This document shows positions 1 to 5,614 of a stretch of 7,334 bases of DNA, piece after piece (the stretch's first letter is position 1; each line of letters opens with the position of its first letter). The position numbers and the translations under genes are program-made. The stretch is from an uncultured Porphyromonadaceae bacterium (lineage in GTDB: Bacteria > Bacteroidota > Bacteroidia > Bacteroidales > Muribaculaceae). The stretch is taken from positions 1-7,334 of the forward strand of contig CAMWLX010000174.1 of the NCBI GenBank assembly GCA_947175225.1. Direction: 5' to 3'. The notes beneath the pieces are model-generated. The model worked only from the letters and a program-made list of their open reading frames with translations, made no database searches and was not told the origin of the DNA.

Positions 1-238
1 CTCCATAAACATATGTTAAAGATATTGAAACTGATATATTCTCAACTTTAGGCATTGGGTCTTGAGAGGCTGCTGAAAACCTGAATGTTAAATTATCAAT
101 GTCAAACTCGTTACCTTTTTGCCAATTATTCGCTGTCCGTTCTAATGGTGATAAATCCGCAATATCATCAATATTGTGAGCTCGCAAGAGAGTAATTAAC
201 TCTTGAAGTTCCCTTCGAATAGGATTTACTTTGCCCAT
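1..238 (-). CDS. Fifth cluster gene, N-terminal 79 residues of an unrecognised protein (3'-partial)
   Basis: An uninterrupted frame starts at the ATG 238-236, only 4 bases after the receiver-protein stop, and runs off the window edge. It encodes MGKVNPIRRELQELITLLRA, then a short acidic stretch HNIDDIADLSPLERTANNWQ, and a more beta-like part ending SVSISLTYVYG. The first 20 or so residues look like an amphipathic helix. There is no signal peptide or membrane segment in the visible part, and I do not recognise the family. The spacing, strand, absence of stops over 79 codons and missing Shine-Dalgarno motif all match the upstream genes, so it is very likely a real, co-transcribed component of the same system. 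Its function is unknown. Confidence 0.75.
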   Translation of the reverse strand, partial: MGKVNPIRRELQELITLLRAHNIDDIADLSPLERTANNWQKGNEFDIDNLTFRFSAASQDPMPKVENISVSISLTYVYG

Positions 239-242
239 AATC

Positions 243-1289
243 TCAGTTCTTAAAATTGATTACATCATATAAGTCCATCGGAGAAATATAATCTCGCAAC
301 TGAGGCTGCTCAAGAGCCGCATACAACGATATATACATTGGTTCAGACCAATCATCAAAATTTCGTTCGTTATAACGCAAACCGTCAAATGGGTCAAGAG
401 GTTTTTTGTAAAAATTACAAATAGTCCAGAATAGGGAACTCGTTGCCTCAGGAAGCATAGCTGCCACTTGTAAAGAAAGTCCAAATTTTTGATTTAGAAT
501 TTCTACTCTTTCATTTGCCGGGGTACGCCTAAGAGATCTGGTTGATATAGTTTGCCATAAAGAATCTATTTGGCTAAACCACCAACGATCGTAGGAAGAT
601 GATAAGATTCCTTTATATTTGCACTTTACAAAATCTTCTGATTGAAGTAGTTTTTGAAAGTCTTCGCACTCCGAATCAATTCCCAATCGTGCTGCTAAAA
701 CATCTCGCCCTATTAATGCTCCAATGGAGCGAATAAGAGAATTATTGACAGTTCGAATATAACCGTAAATATCTGTTTTCTTTTTAAAATTCTCTAATAT
801 TGAAAGAAATCTATAATCTATATTTTGAATGCTCTCTATACATAGTAGTTTTGATGTGTCAAATTTCACTGTACTTACGCTGTTGTACGCGTCTATTAGG
901 GATTTTATCCTGTTTGAGTATTTATCATAATTCTCACGTAAGGCGTCTTTACTAATTACAAAATCAAAAAGATCTTGACTTGTGAAGTCTTGAGAAAAAA
1001 AGGGTAGATTTTCTTCATTTGAGATCAAAACCATAGGGACTTGCTTATGATTGTCCCCTACCGTTCGGAATGTAGAAGCAAATGTTGGCGCATCTACTCG
1101 ACCTATACCATCAGTTAATCGGAAGTCCATAATGATTGCAGCAAAATCTTTAGCATTAAGACTTTGAAGCGTTTCATCAAATCCTGATGGTGATATTACT
1201 TCTATATCCAAACCTCTATTTGTTAATTCAGTTTGGATTGTCGAAGCATTCTGATCCTCAATATATATAATTTTTTTATTCATAAACAT
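243..1289 (-). CDS. Response-regulator-like protein: receiver domain plus unrecognised C-terminal effector
   Basis: The first 135 or so residues of this 348-residue protein form a complete CheY-like receiver. KKIIYIEDQ carries the acidic pair E11-D12, AIIMDFRL holds the phospho-acceptor D55, VLIS ends in S90, and FVISKD supplies the conserved Lys K114. The remaining roughly 210 residues show no helix-turn-helix, GGDEF or other output domain I recognise. They are mostly helical-looking and include GRDVLAARLGID (194-205) and SSYDRWWFSQIDSLW (231-245). The first Met lies directly after the kinase stop (TGAATG). A second ATG six bases on (Met3, 1283) would give MNKKIIYIED, a more usual receiver start, and could be the true one. 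A run of seven A lies at codons 4-6 of that start (1277-1271). Immediate linkage to the dual-GHKL kinase suggests it is that kinase's target. The output may be protein interaction or a toxic or regulatory activity; this cannot be decided from sequence alone. Confidence 0.85.
   Translation of the reverse strand: MFMNKKIIYIEDQNASTIQTELTNRGLDIEVISPSGFDETLQSLNAKDFAAIIMDFRLTDGIGRVDAPTFASTFRTVGDNHKQVPMVLISNEENLPFFSQDFTSQDLFDFVISKDALRENYDKYSNRIKSLIDAYNSVSTVKFDTSKLLCIESIQNIDYRFLSILENFKKKTDIYGYIRTVNNSLIRSIGALIGRDVLAARLGIDSECEDFQKLLQSEDFVKCKYKGILSSSYDRWWFSQIDSLWQTISTRSLRRTPANERVEILNQKFGLSLQVAAMLPEATSSLFWTICNFYKKPLDPFDGLRYNERNFDDWSEPMYISLYAALEQPQLRDYISPMDLYDVINFKN
1271..1277 (-). repeat. A7 homopolymer at the start of the receiver gene
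   Basis: Seven consecutive A on the coding strand fall within the codons for N4-K5-K6-I7, just after the alternative start Met3. A gain or loss of one A here would abolish the receiver protein. Runs of this length are only weakly unstable, so any role in switching is speculative. Confidence 0.4.
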
Positions 1290-3584
1290 TCAAATTAGAT
1301 CGTTTTCTTTCGCTTTAGGAATCTCAATTCGTAGACATGTGACAAAATCAGCTTTTGGTGATACTACCATAATATTACCACGGTAACTAGCTATTATATC
1401 TTTAACTATTTTTAATCCGAGACCTGTTCCTACGATTTCATTCGGAGAATCTAAGGCATCATCAAGAGACTTTGCAGACGTAGTAGTGAAAAATTCTTGG
1501 AAGATTCTTTCTTCATTCTCCTTTGGAATTCCGTCCCCATTATCAGAAAACTCAACATATACATACTTTTCGGTTGCACCACATTCAATCAAAATTTTTC
1601 CATCATTGCCTGTGCGTTTAATTGCCTTCTTGGAATTTGTATATAAATTGAATAAGATTGATGACCATTCAGATGGATGCATTGGACAAGTATATAAATT
1701 ATAGCTATGATATACAGGATCTAAAAGTTTAATTCCTGATTTATCTGCATCCGAACACATTGATTGTACAAAGGGTCTGACAACTTGTCTTAGCTCCAAA
1801 GGCTTTAGTTCTTTGACAATATTTAATGATACTACGCTATTAAAATAAGATATATATGATGCGAAATTTGCAAAATTCTCATCAAGAATCAAAGTCCTAT
1901 TTAAAAGCACAGATTGATCTTGTAGATTTCTTATTAAGAACTTAATATCATCTTGCAGATTTCCAATATAATATTTAATTTCATGGACAAATTGCGATAT
2001 TGTTAGTCCAACACTACTCAATACTCTCAACATCGACTGCTCTTTAAACAACTTTTTAGCTTCTGCTTTTTGCAATTTTGCAACCTCATCAAGTTCCTGC
2101 TTAACCTTTTTAAGCTGTTCTCTTCTTTTCCTACGAGCCACGAGTGATGGCTCTTGTTCTTCAAGAGCTTTATCAAGCTCGTCAAGAGTATGAGCTATAT
2201 TTTTTACCCTTATCTCAATTTTCTCCCAATTACCTTTGTCATCCCTCTTTTGTCCTGATACAATTTTAATATTTCTATTTTCGGCAATTTTAATAACAGA
2301 GTTAATAATTGCACGATACATGAAATTTTGTAACTGTATCATTGCTATATTGTTAAGAAGTCCCTCTCTACTAGATGTTTCTTCAAAATCACCACTATCA
2401 TCGGTAATCTCTACAAATCCAAAGAAGGAGATATTGGTATGTGTTGGCAATATAGATCTACGACGAGAAGACATATCAAAGGATAGCCAATCATCTCCGG
2501 GTTCCCCATATGGGAGAACTCGAAATCCATTTCGATACAACTTGATACCCGCTGACAAATTTGCTAATTTTCGTATTGCATTTAAATGTTGCTTAGGAAT
2601 TAATGCTGTGTCATAGATGAAGTAATAAGCTTTATATTTGATGTTTTTAATTGCAGAGAAAGGGCTATTGACATCATCTGGATCCATTCCGATTTGCCCA
2701 GAAAAATCAATTCCCAAACGATCACTTTTTACTTTATATGAACCTAAATGAAATGAATTAATTTCACCCGTAAATTCGCCAATAGCATACTTTGTTATAT
2801 CCTTTGATGAATCAATGAGTGGAATATTAATGCCATTTTCTTCAATTAAAAACTTAGCAGTAAAACCGGGGTCTTCTGTTGTTAATATGTTCTCTGAAGA
2901 CAATGAAATTGGTTGCATAATCTCAATAACATATCGATAGATACGGCGGATTGAAGCCTCGGACCACTTATCTCGGAGATTCATTATCGTAAGTATCGTA
3001 CCTTTATCAAATTCAGGTTGCACCTCACGGATTGTATGCGAAATCTCCATTAGATTAGCATTACTCTCGTATTCATCCCAGTTGATGATGACTTCGTATG
3101 CACAGCTGCTTTCAATAGATTTAGTACGGATAATAAGTTTCGTTCCTAGTCGTTGAACAGCAAAACGTCCTATACCCTTTTTCCCAGCTCTTTTACGATG
3201 ATATATTGGGGATATGGGATTCTCTATCTTATCCGAGGAAGAAATACGCATGAACCCGTCAATCAATTGTTCTCGAGTCATACCATTCCCATCATCAGAG
3301 ATAACTAAATTTCCACCAATTCCTTCTGAATTTATAAACTTAAGAGAGACTGTTTTTGCATCAGCATCGTAAGCATTTTTAACCAATTCAGAAACTGCGG
3401 TTTCCTGTCTTGACACAAGTTCAGTACCTAAACGATTTATCAGGCCTGCATCAACACTAAAACGCACATGCTCAGAGTCCAATTGAGCAAGCTCATTGGA
3501 TAAACTTAGGATTGCAGAATAATCTGGTTTCTCCGATTGAAGTAATTTGGAGAGTTCTTCCTTGATTTCTTGTTCTGTTCTCAT
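1290..3584 (-). CDS. Soluble dual-GHKL ATPase / histidine kinase
   Basis: This 764-residue protein has two ATP-binding modules of the GHKL fold. The N-terminal one is Hsp90/MORC/MutL-like: SELVKNAYDADA (65-76, with E66 and N70), SDDGNGM (96-102) and GKKGIGRFAVQRLG (134-147). A middle domain contains YRNGFRVLPYGEPGDDW (350-366) and SSREGLL (404-410). A strongly charged coiled coil follows at about 464-515, then an H-box QFVHEI whose H534 is the candidate phosphate acceptor. The C-terminal module is a standard histidine-kinase domain with LFNLYTNSKKA (N646, N650), FSDNGDGIP (679-687), IFQEFFTTT (694-702) and GTGLGLKIV (719-727). No membrane segment or extracellular sensor is seen, so it should read an internal signal. 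It starts 2 bases after the methyltransferase stop, and its TGA is directly followed by the ATG of the receiver protein, its probable phosphotransfer partner. The ATPase position matches the third component of Hma-type loci, as I recall them. Confidence 0.88.
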   Translation of the reverse strand: MRTEQEIKEELSKLLQSEKPDYSAILSLSNELAQLDSEHVRFSVDAGLINRLGTELVSRQETAVSELVKNAYDADAKTVSLKFINSEGIGGNLVISDDGNGMTREQLIDGFMRISSSDKIENPISPIYHRKRAGKKGIGRFAVQRLGTKLIIRTKSIESSCAYEVIINWDEYESNANLMEISHTIREVQPEFDKGTILTIMNLRDKWSEASIRRIYRYVIEIMQPISLSSENILTTEDPGFTAKFLIEENGINIPLIDSSKDITKYAIGEFTGEINSFHLGSYKVKSDRLGIDFSGQIGMDPDDVNSPFSAIKNIKYKAYYFIYDTALIPKQHLNAIRKLANLSAGIKLYRNGFRVLPYGEPGDDWLSFDMSSRRRSILPTHTNISFFGFVEITDDSGDFEETSSREGLLNNIAMIQLQNFMYRAIINSVIKIAENRNIKIVSGQKRDDKGNWEKIEIRVKNIAHTLDELDKALEEQEPSLVARRKRREQLKKVKQELDEVAKLQKAEAKKLFKEQSMLRVLSSVGLTISQFVHEIKYYIGNLQDDIKFLIRNLQDQSVLLNRTLILDENFANFASYISYFNSVVSLNIVKELKPLELRQVVRPFVQSMCSDADKSGIKLLDPVYHSYNLYTCPMHPSEWSSILFNLYTNSKKAIKRTGNDGKILIECGATEKYVYVEFSDNGDGIPKENEERIFQEFFTTTSAKSLDDALDSPNEIVGTGLGLKIVKDIIASYRGNIMVVSPKADFVTCLRIEIPKAKENDLI

Positions 3585-3586
3585 GA

Positions 3587-5458
3587 TTATTCTGTTAATG
3601 CTATTATTGTTTCGTCGCCGCAGATGTTGCGGATTTTCATGCGGAGGGGTTTGGTGTCGACATGGATGGTGCCGTCCCAGAAGTCGGAGGTTTTGCGACC
3701 GTTGATTGTTACGGTGCTGTCTTTTTCGATTTTGATTTCCGAGTCGCTATGCCACGGCGCATTTAGTTCGGCAGTGGTGCAGTCGAGAGAAATCATTTCA
3801 ATTGCCTCCAATCCTTCAAGACTCATTTCAATGGGGGTAAATTTCTTCTTGGAGTTTGCCATTGCTTTCTGATTGAACTCATTTATTTTATGGCTTACTC
3901 GGTCGCTGTAGAAACGCTTAATTGCTACAGTGAAAATATCCACCATTTTAGATTGGTCTTCTGAAATAGTATATTCTACTTCATCTTGTAAGATTACATT
4001 GTCAAGCAATTCCTTAAGGTCTCGAAGTTCTATCTCAATAACCGTATCATTGTTGTCTTTGATAAAGTCGTCCAATTCTTGACGGTCAACTATGTCAATA
4101 TAGTAGATGATTACACGTTTTACATTTGGAGATAGCTGAGGCATCGCATCGTTTATGATGCGATTTAGGGTTACAATATCCAGCACTCTTGATGAAGAGT
4201 CCATCAAATCGGGCAGATACACCGGAGACGAGCCGTAAGTACTATCGGTAATGTTGCCTACCCACATTGTGCCAATCGTGGAGTCAAGCCTTAGACCGGG
4301 AATAATGCGAGTAATTGCATCCTTTGTTTGAATGGGGTTACGATAAAGGGTAACACCATCCTGAACTTTCTTAACGGCGAAGTTTGCGCCATTAGCTTTC
4401 AAACGGTCGCGCGCAGTCTGAATGCTGTTGATATTTACATCTGCGTGTATGAATTTACGTCCCAACTTATTAGCAACGGCAGCAGTTACACCACTTCCGC
4501 CAAAGAAGTCTGCTACAACCATTCCTTCATTGCTGCTCGCTTTTATAATGCGCTCAAGCAATGCTTCCGGCTTTTGGGTCGCATAACCTACAGGTTCTTC
4601 TTTATCTGCAGGTTGTAACATTGAAAGTCTCCAAACGTCATCAATAGTTTTCTCATCACTCTCTATATAGATAATTTTACCGTCATTATCTTTAGCATTG
4701 ACAAGTTTTTTTGATGTTTTATCCCAAACTCGTTTAATCTGAGTAGTCTTTATATCTCGTTTTTCTTTTATCGGAGCAAAAATGTATTCAGGCGATTTTG
4801 AGTATATAAATATTGTATCGTGATTGGATGCAAAGCGGTTAATATTACCTTGCATTTTATTATAGTAATGCCAAACAATTTCATTCCTAAAATTATCCTC
4901 TCCAAAGACCTCATCCAAAAGAATCTTAACATAGTGACCTATGTGGTAATCAAGATGCACATAGATAGAGGCGTTCTCACTCATTACGGAGCGTATCGCC
5001 ATAAGGTTCTCATACATCCAGTTAAGGTATTTCTCCTTATCCCAGATATCACCATACATCTTTTCTTCAAAGGCTTTCAATTCATCGTCTTCAAGTTCCT
5101 GCTCAGCTTTCTGAATAGCTTTGGCTACAAGCGGATTCCTACGCAAGTAAACTTTCTTGGCATAATCGGCACCGCTGGCAAAAGGTGGGTCAATATAAAC
5201 CAAATCAACTTTTATCCCTTGTTCCTTCAAATAAGCACAAGCCGATACACACTCGCCATGAATAATCATATTGTCAGATTCTTCATCGCCAACACGTTCT
5301 TGCTCTGTTACTTCATATAGAGGCATTCCGCGTAATATGCGTTCGGTAACTTTGTCGCTTTCACGGTAGCGCAGAATTCGCTGAGTGCGTACAAAATTAT
5401 TAAGCACTGCCTGACCGGAAACAGTTGTAGGGAAATATGGAACGTATTTTATAGCCAT
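3587..5458 (-). CDS. Type III Mod-like site-specific DNA adenine-N6 methyltransferase
   Basis: The protein is predicted to transfer a methyl group from S-adenosylmethionine to adenine N6 in a short recognition site, protecting host DNA and giving the helicase-nuclease its specificity. Of 623 residues, the N-terminal part carries NMIIHGEC (63-70) and the catalytic motif [11 protein letters not shown] with D90-P-P-F93. [15 protein letters not shown] (165-178) follows, then a variable target-recognition stretch (about 187-275), [15 protein letters not shown] (291-305), and the SAM-binding motif I ADFFGGSG (316-323). Motif IV before motif I is the beta-class order typical of Mod subunits. Residues from about 370 form a long C-terminal extension of unclear role, perhaps the contact with the nuclease subunit. 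The start is 7 bases after the restored stop of the preceding gene; no Shine-Dalgarno motif is seen. The stop is 2 bases before the next start. The length is normal and all motifs are intact, so it is probably active. Confidence 0.93.
   Translation of the reverse strand: MAIKYVPYFPTTVSGQAVLNNFVRTQRILRYRESDKVTERILRGMPLYEVTEQERVGDEESDNMIIHGECVSACAYLKEQGIKVDLVYIDPPFASGADYAKKVYLRRNPLVAKAIQKAEQELEDDELKAFEEKMYGDIWDKEKYLNWMYENLMAIRSVMSENASIYVHLDYHIGHYVKILLDEVFGEDNFRNEIVWHYYNKMQGNINRFASNHDTIFIYSKSPEYIFAPIKEKRDIKTTQIKRVWDKTSKKLVNAKDNDGKIIYIESDEKTIDDVWRLSMLQPADKEEPVGYATQKPEALLERIIKASSNEGMVVADFFGGSGVTAAVANKLGRKFIHADVNINSIQTARDRLKANGANFAVKKVQDGVTLYRNPIQTKDAITRIIPGLRLDSTIGTMWVGNITDSTYGSSPVYLPDLMDSSSRVLDIVTLNRIINDAMPQLSPNVKRVIIYYIDIVDRQELDDFIKDNNDTVIEIELRDLKELLDNVILQDEVEYTISEDQSKMVDIFTVAIKRFYSDRVSHKINEFNQKAMANSKKKFTPIEMSLEGLEAIEMISLDCTTAELNAPWHSDSEIKIEKDSTVTINGRKTSDFWDGTIHVDTKPLRMKIRNICGDETIIALTE
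4621..4920 (-). other. AT-rich target-recognition region inside the methyltransferase gene
   Basis: This stretch encodes roughly residues 180-279, between the [11 protein letters not shown] block and the TQKP block, where beta-class Mod proteins carry their DNA-recognition domain. By hand count it has 92 G or C in 300 bases (about 31%), against 101 in 240 (about 42%) over 4501-4620 and 4921-5040. The composition changes at both edges while the catalytic blocks stay like their neighbours. It also holds a run of seven A on the coding strand (4712-4706, codons for S249-K250-K251). Domain boundaries are approximate. Confidence 0.6.
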
Positions 5459-5465
5459 AGGATAA

Positions 5466-5614
5466 TCAGTTTAGTAGGAATGCGTCAATTCTATTGATTG
5501 TTTTCTGAAGACGTTCCTCTTTTGTAAGCGTGTCTTCGATATAGAGAAAGTTAAAGCGAGGGACCCCGGCTTTATCATTGTTGAGTTTAATAAAAGCGTC
5601 CTCCATGAATTTTT
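5466..5614 (-). other. Frameshift site and displaced native C-terminus of the helicase-nuclease
   Basis: The minus strand reads CGC AAAAA TTC ATG GAG at 5617-5603, with the A run at 5614-5610. As written, the frame leaves with RKNSWRT and stops at 5473-5471. Adding one A gives RKKFMEDAFIKLNND and continues for 47 residues after the second Lys, including PRFNFLYIEDTLTKEERL, ending in a TGA at 5468-5466. That tail is charged and amphipathic in the way expected after the ETKGEEFAGKFVPRK segment, has no internal stop, and ends 7 bases before the methyltransferase start, matching the tight spacing of the other junctions. The nuclease residues D536, E555 and K557 lie before the shift. A sequencing or assembly error, a true loss-of-function mutation and a reversible slippage are all possible; the A run is short, which favours error or a simple mutation. 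Confidence 0.85.

Noticed and set aside
239..242. Promoter or terminator between genes
   Set aside because: Gaps are only 0-7 bases (about 12 at most with the written helicase stop), leaving no room for either; any promoter must lie upstream of the window.
2236..2616. 126-codon plus-strand open frame opposite the kinase gene
   Set aside because: It overlaps the well-supported central domain of the kinase on the other strand and shows no domain or plausible upstream signal.
3570..3872. 100-codon plus-strand open frame spanning the methyltransferase/kinase junction
   Set aside because: It is antisense to the ends of two real genes; the GC-rich 3' end of the methyltransferase lowers stop frequency and explains it.
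4706..4712. A7 run in the methyltransferase as a phase-variation switch
   Set aside because: Known phase-variable mod genes usually carry longer homopolymers or tandem repeats; seven A in an AT-rich stretch is expected by chance.
4820..5320. 166-codon plus-strand open frame opposite the methyltransferase
   Set aside because: It is fully antisense to a gene with intact catalytic motifs; the translation is hydrophobic and low in family-like features, as expected of a shadow frame.
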